The translations under genes were made by a program, and so were the position numbers. Shown here piece after piece: positions 8,883 through 16,995 of a DNA stretch of 64,000 nucleotides. The notes under the pieces were generated by a model. That model was not told where the DNA came from, did not search any database, and saw nothing but the letters and a program-made list of their open reading frames with translations. Numbering within the stretch: position 1 is the first letter of the stretch; every line of letters starts with the position of its first letter. Source of the DNA: Alitabrizicola rongguiensis (GTDB lineage: Bacteria; Pseudomonadota; Alphaproteobacteria; Rhodobacterales; Rhodobacteraceae); NCBI RefSeq assembly GCF_021491355.1, contig NZ_JAKENF010000001.1, forward strand, positions 930,001-994,000, given 5' to 3'.

Positions 8883-8915
8883 AAGGGGTCGCCTCGCGGG
8901 GCGACCCTTTCTCTT
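8883..8915 (+). terminator. intrinsic terminator 29 nt before the arfB start
   Basis: An 11-bp stem pairs 8883-8893 with 8900-8910 (core GGGTCGCC/GGCGACCC) around a 6-nt loop, followed by TTTCTCTT. Only about 30 nt separate it from the arfB ATG, too little for a separate promoter, so arfB transcription must pass through it. That makes it a candidate attenuator. Confidence 0.8.
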
Positions 8916-8943
8916 GTGGAACATCGTCTCGGAAACCTGCGCC

Positions 8944-9366
8944 ATGCTGCGGATCACCGACACACTGACAATCGCCGACTGGGAGCTGACCGAGACCTTT
9001 TCGCGGTCGTCGGGGCCCGGCGGTCAGAACGTGAACAAGGTCGAAACCGCCGTCGAACTGCGGTTCGAGGCAGAGCGGTCGCCCCACCTGACGTCTCCGG
9101 TCAAGACCCGGTTGAAACGACTGGCGGGTCGGCGGTGGACAACCGACGGCGCCATCGTCATCCGCGCCGAGGAGACCCGCAGTCAGATCCGCAACCGTGA
9201 ACTTGCCCGCGAGCGGCTGGTCGAGATGATCCGTCAGGCGCTGGTCGCACCCAAGCGCCGCATTGCCACCAAGCCGACGCTTGGCAGCCAGCGCCGGCGG
9301 CTGGAGGCAAAGGCCGTCCGGTCCGAAGTCAAGGCCGGCCGTGCCGCGCCGAAAGACGAAGAATAG
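8944..9366 (+). CDS. arfB: alternative ribosome-rescue factor / peptidyl-tRNA hydrolase ArfB
   Basis: 140 aa, the family length. ArfB hydrolyses peptidyl-tRNA in ribosomes stalled without a stop codon. The catalytic GGQ is at residues 26-28 in SSGPGGQNVNKVET. The C-terminal tail is basic (APKRRIATKPTLGSQRRRLEAKAVRSEVKAGRAAPK), as needed to enter the empty mRNA channel. ATG 8944 is chosen because the family starts MLRITDTL; a TTG at 8914 is too far upstream and lies in the terminator. Its own Shine-Dalgarno is weak (GGAAA). It is preceded by the structured leader and converges on pncB with a 1-nt gap. Confidence 0.95.
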   Translation: MLRITDTLTIADWELTETFSRSSGPGGQNVNKVETAVELRFEAERSPHLTSPVKTRLKRLAGRRWTTDGAIVIRAEETRSQIRNRELARERLVEMIRQALVAPKRRIATKPTLGSQRRRLEAKAVRSEVKAGRAAPKDEE

Positions 9367-9367
9367 C

Positions 9368-10660
9368 CTAGACCACCACTTCAGCCGCGACCTGCTGGCC
9401 CACGCCGAAAACGCGCTTGTAGCGCTCGATCTCGTCGGCCGGGCCCATCGCCTTGTTGGGGTTGTCGGACAGCTTGACCGTGGGGCGGCCGTTGGCCGAA
9501 ACCGCCTTGCAGACGAGGCTGAACGGCGCGAGTTCGTCGCCCGGGACCAGCCCGCGGAAATCGTTCGTCAGCATTGTGCCCCAGCCGAAGCTGACCTTCA
9601 CGCGACCGGCGAAGCGGCGCTGCAATTCCTCGATCTTTTCGACATCGAGGCCATCGGAAAAGATCACCAGCTTCTGCCGCGGGTCCTCACCGCGTTCCTG
9701 CCACCATTTGATGGCGGTCTCTGCCCCGGTCGCAGGATCACCGGAATCGATCCGGATCCCCGTCCAGCTGGCCAGCCAGTCGGGCGCATTGCGCAAGAAA
9801 CCCTCGGTTCCATAGGTGTCAGGAAGGATGATCCGCAGGTTGCCTTCATGCTCCTCATGCCAGTCCGCGAGCACGCGGTAGGGCGCCTGCGCCAACTCGT
9901 CATCGGTTTCGGCCAGTGCAGCATAGACCATCGGCAATTCATGGGCGTTGGTTCCGATCGCCTCGACCTCTCGGCGCATGGCGATCAGGCAGTTCGAGGT
10001 GCCGGTGAACTTGCCTTCCAGCCCTTCCATCATCGCCTGCACGCACCAATCCTGCCACAGGAAGGAATGGCGTCGCCGTGTGCCGAAATCGGCGATACGC
10101 AGACCCTCGATCTGCCGCAGACGTTCGATCTTTTCCCACAGCTTGGTCATCGCCCGGGCATAGAGGACCTGAAGCTCGAACCGGCCCAGATGCTCCAGCA
10201 CCGCGCGGCTGCGCAGCTCCATGATGATGGCGATGGCAGGGATTTCCCACAGCATCACTTCCGGCCAGCGCCCCTCGAATGTCAGCTCGTACTGGCCGTC
10301 ACGTTTTTCCAGATGGTAAGGCGGAAGCTGCAGATGCTCGAACCATTCCATGAAGTCGGGACGGAACATCTGGCGCTTGCCGTAGAAGGTGTTGCCGCGC
10401 AGCCAGGTGCTTTCCCCGCGCGACAGCCGCAACGTGCGGACATGATCCAGCTGTTCGCGCAGTTCTCCCTCGTCGATCAGTTCGGCCAGCCGGATCTTCG
10501 TCGAGCGGTTTATGAGGGAAAACTCGACATTGGTGTCGGGTCGATTTCGGAAAATCGACTGACACATCAGAAGTTTGTAGAAGTCGGTGTCGATCAGGGA
10601 CCGGACGATCGGATCGATCTTCCATTTGTGGTTATAGACGCGTGTGGCGATATCGACCAT
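9368..10660 (-). CDS. pncB: nicotinate phosphoribosyltransferase
   Basis: 430 aa. It converts nicotinate plus PRPP (with ATP) to nicotinate mononucleotide in NAD salvage (Preiss-Handler route). The N-terminus matches the family ([32 protein letters not shown]). [12 protein letters not shown] carries the phosphoribosyl-site residues, and [20 protein letters not shown] and [11 protein letters not shown] follow. ATG 10660 is one nucleotide after the pncA stop, so the two form one operon in which PncA supplies the nicotinate. Confident. Confidence 0.97.
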   Translation of the reverse strand: MVDIATRVYNHKWKIDPIVRSLIDTDFYKLLMCQSIFRNRPDTNVEFSLINRSTKIRLAELIDEGELREQLDHVRTLRLSRGESTWLRGNTFYGKRQMFRPDFMEWFEHLQLPPYHLEKRDGQYELTFEGRWPEVMLWEIPAIAIIMELRSRAVLEHLGRFELQVLYARAMTKLWEKIERLRQIEGLRIADFGTRRRHSFLWQDWCVQAMMEGLEGKFTGTSNCLIAMRREVEAIGTNAHELPMVYAALAETDDELAQAPYRVLADWHEEHEGNLRIILPDTYGTEGFLRNAPDWLASWTGIRIDSGDPATGAETAIKWWQERGEDPRQKLVIFSDGLDVEKIEELQRRFAGRVKVSFGWGTMLTNDFRGLVPGDELAPFSLVCKAVSANGRPTVKLSDNPNKAMGPADEIERYKRVFGVGQQVAAEVVV

Positions 10661-10661
10661 T

Positions 10662-11270
10662 TCAGGGCTCCAGGATCACACCCGCCGCCAGCATCTTCTG
10701 CCGGGCATCCTCCAGCGAGCCGTTCAAGTCAATCGCGCGACAGGCGCCTTCCAGCACGGTTGTCCGAAACCCGTGCCCAACAGCATCGAGCGCGGAATAT
10801 GCCACGCAGAAATCGGTGGCCAGGCCGACGATGGTGACTGCTGTAACCCCGCGTGACCTAAGGTAGCCGTCAAGCCCCGTCGGGGTAACCCGATCATTCT
10901 CGTAGAAGCCCGAATAGCTGTCTATCGCCGGACGGAAGCCCTTGCGAATGATGAGGTCCGCGCGGTCCACCTCCAGATCGGAATGGAACTCGGCGCCTGC
11001 TGTGCCCTGCACGCAATGCACCGGCCAGAGCACCTGCGGGCCATAATCCATCTCGACCATGCTGAACGGCGCGGCGGCCGGGTGATTGGCGGCGAAAGAT
11101 GAATGGTTCGCCGGGTGCCAGTCCTGGGTCAGGACCCGCACGTGAAACTGTTCCAGAAGGGCATTGACCCTAGGAATGATCAGGTCGCCTTCTGCCACGG
11201 CCAACGCGCCACCGGGGCAGAAATCGTTCTGGATATCGATGACAATGAGCGCCTCGTTCGCAGCTCTCAT
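10662..11270 (-). CDS. pncA: nicotinamidase
   Basis: 202 aa from ATG 11270 (an ATG 21 nt upstream is less likely). A cytoplasmic isochorismatase-fold amidase that turns nicotinamide into nicotinate and ammonia. Seen: [13 protein letters not shown] with catalytic Asp12, metal-ligand histidines in [17 protein letters not shown], and the nucleophilic cysteine in [18 protein letters not shown]. It sits directly upstream of pncB, so the pair performs nicotinamide to NaMN salvage. It diverges from trhO across 113 bp without other visible features. Confidence 0.96.
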   Translation of the reverse strand: MRAANEALIVIDIQNDFCPGGALAVAEGDLIIPRVNALLEQFHVRVLTQDWHPANHSSFAANHPAAAPFSMVEMDYGPQVLWPVHCVQGTAGAEFHSDLEVDRADLIIRKGFRPAIDSYSGFYENDRVTPTGLDGYLRSRGVTAVTIVGLATDFCVAYSALDAVGHGFRTTVLEGACRAIDLNGSLEDARQKMLAAGVILEP

Positions 11271-11383
11271 GGCGCCCTCCGCGCGATACACCGGTCCTGC
11301 CTAAGGGCGGGTAGGCCGAGCGTCAAGCCGGGCAACCAGATCAGGGGCTTGCGAAGCCGAAGGCGCGGGTCCAAACAGCCGGA

Positions 11384-12295
11384 ATGCTGACCGTTGCCGC
11401 GCTCTACCAATTTGCCCGCTTCGAAGATCCTGCCGCCCTTCGCGCTCCGCTCTTGGCTCTGTGCGAGGCCGAAGGCATTCGCGGCACGCTGCTTCTTGCG
11501 GCTGAGGGCATCAACGGCACGATCGCCGGCCCCCGCGCAGGCATCGACAGGGTTCTGGCACATATCCGCGCGTTGCCCGGCTGCGCCGATATCGAATGGA
11601 AGGAGAGCCTTGCCGAGGCCATGCCATTCGGCCGGATGAAGGTGCGCCTGAAGCGCGAGATCGTTACCATGGGGCAGCCGGATGTCGATCCGATCGCAAA
11701 GGTAGGGCGTTATGTGCTCCCGGCCGACTGGAACGAACTGATCCGGCAACCCGATGTCGTCGCAATCGACACCCGCAATGCCTATGAGGTGGCAATAGGC
11801 ACCTTCGATGGAGCGATCGATCCAGGTACCGGCAGCTTCCGCGAGTTTCCCGAATGGTGGGCTGCGAACCGGGCCCAGTTCGAAGGCAAGCGGATCGCCA
11901 TGTTCTGCACCGGGGGTATCCGTTGTGAGAAATCGACGAACTGGCTTCTGGGGCAGGGCGTCACCGAGGTCTTTCACCTCAAGGGAGGGATTCTGAAATA
12001 TCTCGAGGAGATTCCGCTGGATCAGAGCCTGTGGCATGGCGAGTGCTTCGTTTTCGATCAGCGGGTCTCGGTCGGGCATGGACTTATTCCGGGGCACCTG
12101 ACGACCTGCGGGGCCTGTCGACGCCCGGTCAGCGAACAGGACAGGGCCGACCCCTCCTTTGAAGAAGGGGTCTGCTGCCCCGCTTGTGCAGAAGAATACT
12201 CGGATCAGGATCGGATCCGCTTCCGCGAACGGCACCGGCAGATGGCGCTGGCAGAAAGGCGGGGGCGCCGCCATCTTGGCCCCGAAGCCGGCTGA
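11384..12295 (+). CDS. trhO: tRNA uridine(34) hydroxylase, rhodanese-type
   Basis: 303 aa. TrhO (YceA) hydroxylates uridine 34 of tRNA to 5-hydroxyuridine in an oxygen-dependent way. An N-terminal acylphosphatase-like domain (YQFARFEDPAALRAPL, AAEGINGTIAG) is followed by a rhodanese domain with the active loop FCTGGIRCEKS (Cys175; second Cys181). The C-terminus has two CxxC pairs (TTCGACRRP, CCPACAEE), a probable zinc site. ATG 11384 fits the family start. Its neighbours on both sides are functionally unrelated. Confident. Confidence 0.94.
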   Translation: MLTVAALYQFARFEDPAALRAPLLALCEAEGIRGTLLLAAEGINGTIAGPRAGIDRVLAHIRALPGCADIEWKESLAEAMPFGRMKVRLKREIVTMGQPDVDPIAKVGRYVLPADWNELIRQPDVVAIDTRNAYEVAIGTFDGAIDPGTGSFREFPEWWAANRAQFEGKRIAMFCTGGIRCEKSTNWLLGQGVTEVFHLKGGILKYLEEIPLDQSLWHGECFVFDQRVSVGHGLIPGHLTTCGACRRPVSEQDRADPSFEEGVCCPACAEEYSDQDRIRFRERHRQMALAERRGRRHLGPEAG

Positions 12296-12441
12296 CTGCC
12301 GGCATGAAGACCAACTAAAATAATCGGTCTTTACAAACCATATTCTTTTTGTCAGGTATAGATTGCCCAGCCAGCCATTCGGTGAGCCCGGAGCCATCGC
12401 CCTGCCTTTGACCGCTCCCTGACAGGATGGAGACACCGCAG
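12296..12441 (+). promoter_or_regulatory. A/T-rich leader of the hemP-bfd-bfr iron block
   Basis: The gap between trhO and hemP contains an unusually A/T-rich core (12314-12362). It includes a TATAGA hexamer (12357-12362) and a weak interrupted inverted repeat ACAAA (12333-12337) / TTTGT (12348-12352). Iron/haem genes in this family are typically controlled by Irr, Fur or RirA-type sites, but I cannot match a consensus confidently. Confidence 0.3.
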
Positions 12442-12624
12442 ATGAACGCCCGGATCGACCCTTCGCAGCTTCCCCTGCCGCAGGTGCAGCCTGTTGCGAA
12501 GGAGTTGCCTTTGCATGACGCCGAACAACTGACCCATGGCGGTTCGCAGGCGCGGATCACCCTGAATGGCCAGACCTATTTTCTGCGGATTACCCGCGCC
12601 GGAAAACTGATCCTGACGAAGTAG
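12442..12624 (+). CDS. hemP: hemin uptake protein HemP
   Basis: 60 aa from ATG 12442, preferred because GGAG (12429-12432) lies 9 nt upstream; an in-frame ATG at 12427 has no usable Shine-Dalgarno and would give 65 aa. The C-terminal half GGSQARITLNGQTYFLRITRAGKLILTK is the HemP signature. HemP is a small, iron-repressed protein encoded beside haem-uptake genes; in several proteobacteria it promotes expression of haem transport. It starts a block with bfd, bfr and a di-haem protein, so iron or haem handling is the shared theme. No TonB receptor follows in this window. Confidence 0.88.
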   Translation: MNARIDPSQLPLPQVQPVAKELPLHDAEQLTHGGSQARITLNGQTYFLRITRAGKLILTK

Positions 12625-12665
12625 AACTCCGCCGTTCAGCACCCCGGCAAGAGACAAGCACCAAG

Positions 12666-12962
12666 ATGATCGTCTGCCACTGCCACGCAATTACTGACAG
12701 CGACATTCGAGCGGCCGTGCGCTGGATGCGCGCGGCCGATTCTTGCACCGTGATTACCGCAGGCAAGGTCTATCGGGCGCTTGGCAAGCGGGCCGAATGC
12801 GGCGGCTGTATGCCGATTTTCCTTGAAACCATGCGCAGCGATGCCAGTTTCGAAATACCCGCGAACTTGCGCGGGCTTCGGACGGCAGCCACGAAAGAAA
12901 GGGAGCGCAATGAAGGGCGACGCCAAGGTCATCGAATATCTGAACTCGGCACTCCGGTCTGA
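12666..12962 (+). CDS. bfd: bacterioferritin-associated ferredoxin (BFD-like [2Fe-2S] protein)
   Basis: 98 aa. Bfd reduces bacterioferritin to release stored iron. The four cluster ligands are visible as Cys4, Cys6 ([10 protein letters not shown]) and Cys45, Cys48 (AECGGC), the BFD-like [2Fe-2S] spacing. The 40-residue tail beyond the cluster is longer than in typical 60-70 aa Bfd proteins, and the last 53 nt overlap the bfr start in another frame. The overlap suggests translational coupling, with ferredoxin and its partner made together. Function is well supported by motif and neighbour. Confidence 0.92.
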   Translation: MIVCHCHAITDSDIRAAVRWMRAADSCTVITAGKVYRALGKRAECGGCMPIFLETMRSDASFEIPANLRGLRTAATKERERNEGRRQGHRISELGTPV

Positions 12963-13398
12963 ACTGACTGCCGTCAGCCAGTACTGGCTTCACTACAGGC
13001 TGCAAGACGACTGGGGCTTTGGCCATCTGGCCGACAAGTCCCGCGCCGAAAGCATCGAAGAGATGCATCACGCCGACCGGCTGATCGCGCGCATCATCTT
13101 CCTGGAAGGCCATCCGAACCTGCAGCGGCTCGATCCCCTGCGGATCGGTCAGAACATCCGCGAAACGCTTGAAGCCGACCTGGCCGGCGAGCACGACGCC
13201 AGGAAGCTCTATATCGAGGCCCGCGACCATTGCGAGAAGGTCGGTGACTATGTGTCGAAAGCCCTGTTCGAAAACCTGATCGCCGACGAAGAAGGCCATA
13301 TCGACTTCCTCGAAACCCAGCTTGGCCTGTTCGATCGCCTGGGCGAAGAGCGCTATGGCCTGTTGAACGCCAAGCCGGCAAGCCAGGCCGAGTCCTGA
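12910..13398 (+). CDS. bfr: bacterioferritin
   Basis: 162 aa from ATG 12910. A cytoplasmic 24-meric iron-storage ferritin with haem at subunit dimers. The haem ligand Met52 is present (EEMHHADRL), as are the ferroxidase residues Glu18, Glu51, His54 and the later Glu/Glu/His set in [23 protein letters not shown]. It is preceded by a GGGAG element. Overlap with bfd by 53 nt and the hemP gene upstream point to an iron-storage and mobilisation operon. All key residues are intact. Confidence 0.97.
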   Translation: MKGDAKVIEYLNSALRSELTAVSQYWLHYRLQDDWGFGHLADKSRAESIEEMHHADRLIARIIFLEGHPNLQRLDPLRIGQNIRETLEADLAGEHDARKLYIEARDHCEKVGDYVSKALFENLIADEEGHIDFLETQLGLFDRLGEERYGLLNAKPASQAES

Positions 13399-13410
13399 TC
13401 GCCGCGCCAG

Positions 13411-14763
13411 ATGGCCCGGCGGACCAGATCCCTTGTGCTGATCCTGCCGGCCACGATCGTCTTGTCGTGGCCGGCTGAGCTTTCTGCCGAAGGCGAGTCT
13501 TCGGACAGCCGCAACGCATTCTCGCAGCCCCTTCCGACGCTGGACTTCGAAGGCTTACAGAGATTTCGCGAGGGTAACCTCCTGTTTCGCAAGCTCTGGG
13601 TCTCGGCGCCTTCTGCCTTTCCGGGGTCCGACGGTCTTGGTCCGCTGTTCAACGCCCGGAGTTGCCAGTCCTGCCATGTCCGCGACGGAAGAGGTCGTCT
13701 TCCGGAGGGTACGGCTGACAGCAACTCAGGCCTTGTGCTGCATCTGTCGCTCGCGGGGCGGCCTGAGCCGACCTATGGTCGGCAGCTACAGACGATGGCA
13801 GTCCCGGGATTGTCGGTCGAAGGGCGTATCAGCGTAACCTACAGCGAATTCGCGATTCCGATCCGTGACGAACCGCCCGTTACGTTGCGGGATCCTCAGT
13901 ATCGGATTTCATCCGCAGCGTTCGGCCCCATGTTTCCCGGGGCCCTGCTGTCCCCGCGCATCGCGCAGCAATTGATCGGCCTCGGCATGCTGGCCGCAAT
14001 CCCGGACGAGGCGTTGCTTGCAAATGCCGATCCAGAGGATCGCGACGGAGACGGCATTTCGGGCCGCGCCAATCTTGTTTCCTCAATTGAGGGCGGCCAG
14101 ATCAAGCTCGGCAGATTTGGGCACAAGGCAGGACTGCCCGACCTGCGCGACCAGACGGCGACGGCGCTAATGCTGGACCTTGGTCTTTCGACTGACCTTT
14201 ATCCGGCGCCGTGGGGCGATTGCACCAAGGCAGAAGTGGACTGCCGGGGGGCACCCAACGGCGAAACGCCGGGCGATACAGACCCGCGCGAAGTCAGTCG
14301 CAAGAACCTCGATGACCTGACCTTCTACACTGCATCCCTTGCCGTTCCGTCGCGCCGCAACCCGGATGCACCTTTGGTGATGCGGGGCGAGACTGTCTTT
14401 GGCGACGCAGGCTGCGCGTCCTGTCATGTCAAGGAGTTCCAGGTCCCAACTCCCGGTCAGGGCAAGACCGACACGATCCAACCCTACACGGACCTTCTGC
14501 TCCATGACATGGGTCCGGGTCTTGCGGATGGCTTGACCGAAGGGCTGGCAACCGGCACGGAATGGCGCACTGCGCCTCTTTGGGGGATAGGGCTGACAGA
14601 AGCGGTCAGCGGTCAGATACATTTGCTGCATGACGGCCGCGCAAGGACATTGCTTGAGGCAATCCTCTGGCATGGCGGCGAGGCAGAGGCATCGCGCAAC
14701 CGCGTCGCCGCCCTGCCGCCCCCGGACCGCGCAGCGCTCATCGCGTTTCTGGAAAGCCTTTGA
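13411..14763 (+). CDS. di-haem c-type oxidoreductase-like protein (DUF1111)
   Basis: 450 aa with a signal peptide (SLVLILPATIVLSWPAELSAE). Two c-haem sites, CQSCH (Cys85-His89) and CASCH (Cys335-His339), mark a periplasmic member of the DUF1111 'di-haem oxidoreductase / thiol oxidoreductase-like' family, related to MauG/CcpA-type peroxidases in the C-terminal half (TAPLWGIGLTEAVSGQIHLLHDGRARTLLEAILWHGGEA). The family often sits beside imelysin-type iron-uptake genes; here its neighbour is bfr, 12 bp upstream on the same strand. The role is inferred to be iron-linked redox chemistry. Confidence 0.88.
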   Translation: MARRTRSLVLILPATIVLSWPAELSAEGESSDSRNAFSQPLPTLDFEGLQRFREGNLLFRKLWVSAPSAFPGSDGLGPLFNARSCQSCHVRDGRGRLPEGTADSNSGLVLHLSLAGRPEPTYGRQLQTMAVPGLSVEGRISVTYSEFAIPIRDEPPVTLRDPQYRISSAAFGPMFPGALLSPRIAQQLIGLGMLAAIPDEALLANADPEDRDGDGISGRANLVSSIEGGQIKLGRFGHKAGLPDLRDQTATALMLDLGLSTDLYPAPWGDCTKAEVDCRGAPNGETPGDTDPREVSRKNLDDLTFYTASLAVPSRRNPDAPLVMRGETVFGDAGCASCHVKEFQVPTPGQGKTDTIQPYTDLLLHDMGPGLADGLTEGLATGTEWRTAPLWGIGLTEAVSGQIHLLHDGRARTLLEAILWHGGEAEASRNRVAALPPPDRAALIAFLESL

Positions 14764-14776
14764 TCTTCCGGCCCGG

Positions 14777-15460
14777 CTAGGCCTGCGGGATTGGTCCGTT
14801 CTCGGAGAAATGGCGAGGAAAGAAGGCCGACGCGCAAGTATGGACTGTGCGAAGCCCTTCTTCCCTCGGATAGGGGTCGCGCATCGTCATCATGTCCAGC
14901 CAGACGCCTTCGATCGTAACCCGCACGACCCTCGCCGTCCGTTCGGCAGACCCGGAGTAGCCGCCTGCCGCGATCAGGCGGGCGCAGATCTGTTCCATGT
15001 TCCGGTTGTAGGCTTCGTCGTTGGCACCATACCGTTCCTGATAGAGCGGCCGGCTTTGCGCCTCGCCCCAGAAAGCACACCAGGCCGAAAGGCGCGCCGG
15101 CGTGCAGATCGCGGGCTCGAAATCAGCCCGGATCAAGGCGGCAAGCTGAGAGGCTGGGTCAGTTGCCGCAGCAGCCAAGGCTGCCTGCCAGTTTTCCCTG
15201 TACTCTTCGGCAAGAAAAGCCAGGGTCTCTTCAAGCAGCTTTTCCTTGGTCTCGAAATGAAAGTTGACGAGACCATGGGACAGCCCGGCGGTCCGGGCAA
15301 CCTCGCTCAGCGTCGTGCGGGCATAGCCACGCAAGGCAATCGTTTCGATCGTCGCCTCGATCAACTGCATACGCCGCTCTTCGCGGCTTTGCTTGCGTCG
15401 AGCAGGCTCCCCCTTCTCACCAGAGGATTCTGTTGATGAATTCGGCTGGGCAACGGCCAT
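14777..15460 (-). CDS. TetR family regulator, BetI-like
   Basis: 227 aa. N-terminal TetR helix-turn-helix (EATIETIALRGYARTTLSEVARTAGLSHGLVNFHFETKEKLL, about residues 34-75) and a C-terminal ligand domain with BetI-like features (FWGEAQSRPLYQERYGANDEAYNRNMEQICARLI, VTIEGVWLDMM). BetI proteins are choline/betaine-responsive repressors. It is divergent from the long catabolic operon beginning at 15643, with palindromes at 15546-15591 between them, so it probably represses that operon and responds to its substrate. The ligand is not determined. No betA/betB genes accompany it, so I do not give it the betI symbol. Confidence 0.88.
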   Translation of the reverse strand: MAVAQPNSSTESSGEKGEPARRKQSREERRMQLIEATIETIALRGYARTTLSEVARTAGLSHGLVNFHFETKEKLLEETLAFLAEEYRENWQAALAAAATDPASQLAALIRADFEPAICTPARLSAWCAFWGEAQSRPLYQERYGANDEAYNRNMEQICARLIAAGGYSGSAERTARVVRVTIEGVWLDMMTMRDPYPREEGLRTVHTCASAFFPRHFSENGPIPQA

Positions 15461-15545
15461 ACGGGTGTCCCGACAAGTTCTATCGCTCTTATTAGGGCAT
15501 TCACGGTCTCAGGAAAGGGTCAGGTTGCCGGCAAGGTCAAGATAG

Positions 15546-15591
15546 ATTTTGATTGACAGTTCAGTCAAAATAATTCGATGCTTTGATCAAA
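15546..15591. promoter_or_regulatory. BetI-type palindromic operator region
   Basis: A 26-bp imperfect palindrome spans 15546-15571 with arms ATTTTGA and TCAAAAT and inner TGA/TCA matches (10 of 13 pairs). TTGACA (15553-15558), a -35-like hexamer, lies inside it. A second perfect palindrome, TTTGATCAAA, is at 15582-15591. The composition and half-sites resemble known BetI boxes. The location is the divergent gap between the regulator and its presumed target operon. Confidence 0.6.
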
Positions 15592-15642
15592 ACAGGGAAA
15601 AAGGCCGGAATCGAACCTGGCCAGCGACGAGGAACAAACATC

Positions 15643-16995
15643 ATGACCCGCCTGCCGACGCGCACTCTCGCGAAGTCGAATGCTCAATTCCAGAAGGCCG
15701 TGAAGCGTTTGCCGCTCGGGGTTTCGTCGACCTTCCGTTACTGGGGCGACGACCGGACGATCTATGTCGATCACGGCAAGGGCGGCAGGACCTGGGATAT
15801 CGATGGCAATGCCTATGTCGATTACCGGCTTGGCTACGGCCCGGCGATTCTGGGCTATGCGGACGACCGCGTGGATGCCGCGGCCCGCAGGGGCATGGAG
15901 GTTGGCGGGGTCTTTGCCCTTTCGACCGAACGGGAACTTATCGTCGCCGACCGCATCGCCAAGATGGTGCCGGCGGCAGAGCTTGTCCGCTTCTCGAACT
16001 CGGGGACCGAGGCGGTGATGGCTGCCCTGCGGCTTGCCCGTGCCCATACGGGGCGTGAAAGCTACCTTCTAGTCGAGGGGGGCTATCACGGGCTGTTCGA
16101 TGCCGCGATGTGGATGTCGAACATGGAGGAATGGGACCTGGGCTCGAACAAGGACCCCGAGCTTGTTCCTTACGGCAAGGGCATTCCGCCAACTGTCAAG
16201 AAGCTGGCGCATATCACACCGATGAACAATTTCGAGCGGCTTGAGGAAATGTTCCGCAAGCATGGCGACAAGCTTGCGGCGATGCTGATCGAGCCGATCC
16301 AGGGCAACTGCTGCTCGATCATGGCGCAGCCGGACTATGTGAAACTCGCGCGCGAACTCTGCACCAAATACGGCGTCATGCTCATCATCGATGAGGTGAA
16401 GTCGGGCTTCCGCGTCGGCAAGAGCGGCATCCAGGGTATCATGGGCGTCACGCCCGACATCACGACCTTTGCCAAGGCGGTCGCCAATGGCTACCCGATC
16501 TCGGTCGTCGCCGGCCGCGAAGAGGTGATGCGCACGTTCAAGTATGGCGGCGCGTCCCATGGCGGGACCTACACAGCCCATTCGGTGTCGCTGGCAGCTG
16601 CAGAAGAGACCCTTCGCATCCTCGACGAAACACCTGCGTTGGAGACACTGGCCAACTATGGCGAGCGGCTGAAGGGCGGCATCTCGAAGATCCTCGACGC
16701 TCGTGGAATCGTCCATTCCTACACCGGCCATCCGTCGATGTTCGGCCTGTTCTTCGCGGAAACTCCGCCCGACAACTACCGCGACTGGAAGACTTCGGAC
16801 TACTCCTTCTACGACCAGATGGCCTACTTCCTGCACGACCTCGGCGTGATCTGCGAGCCCGACTCGCGCGAGCCCTGGTTCATGTGCGAGGCGCATGGCC
16901 TGGACGAGACCTGCCTGACCGACACGCTGAAGGCGGTCGAGACGGCAGTAGACCTGACCCTTGAACATTTCGAAGAAGAAGCAAAACGCGCATGA
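15643..16995 (+). CDS. class III aminotransferase (glutamate-1-semialdehyde aminomutase-like)
   Basis: 450 aa from ATG 15643, with GAGGA 9-13 nt upstream. A PLP enzyme of fold type I: FSNSGTEAVMAALRLAR, IIDEVKSGFR (Asp250) and TTFAKAVANGYPIS (Lys278, Schiff base). Class III enzymes move omega-amino groups or isomerise amino-aldehydes. It is not the housekeeping HemL: it is longer and is the first gene of a catabolic operon under BetI-like control. It may deaminate or transaminate the demethylated product of the pathway. The substrate is unknown. Confidence 0.88.
   Translation: MTRLPTRTLAKSNAQFQKAVKRLPLGVSSTFRYWGDDRTIYVDHGKGGRTWDIDGNAYVDYRLGYGPAILGYADDRVDAAARRGMEVGGVFALSTERELIVADRIAKMVPAAELVRFSNSGTEAVMAALRLARAHTGRESYLLVEGGYHGLFDAAMWMSNMEEWDLGSNKDPELVPYGKGIPPTVKKLAHITPMNNFERLEEMFRKHGDKLAAMLIEPIQGNCCSIMAQPDYVKLARELCTKYGVMLIIDEVKSGFRVGKSGIQGIMGVTPDITTFAKAVANGYPISVVAGREEVMRTFKYGGASHGGTYTAHSVSLAAAEETLRILDETPALETLANYGERLKGGISKILDARGIVHSYTGHPSMFGLFFAETPPDNYRDWKTSDYSFYDQMAYFLHDLGVICEPDSREPWFMCEAHGLDETCLTDTLKAVETAVDLTLEHFEEEAKRA

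Larger units (their letters stand above)
8722..8915 (+). ncRNA. candidate structured small RNA / 5' leader upstream of arfB
   Basis: This segment is bounded by a TTGACA promoter element and an intrinsic terminator. It contains a long-range pairing GGAGAT (8774-8779) with ATCTCC (8867-8872). Inside it is a nested helix TGTTT (8804-8808) with AAACA (8829-8833), enclosing GGGG (8813-8816) with CCCC (8820-8823). A short ORF with a very strong Shine-Dalgarno lies at its 5' part. Transcript ends are inferred, not measured. I do not recognise it as a named RNA family. It may be an independent sRNA or an attenuating leader of arfB. Confidence 0.5.
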
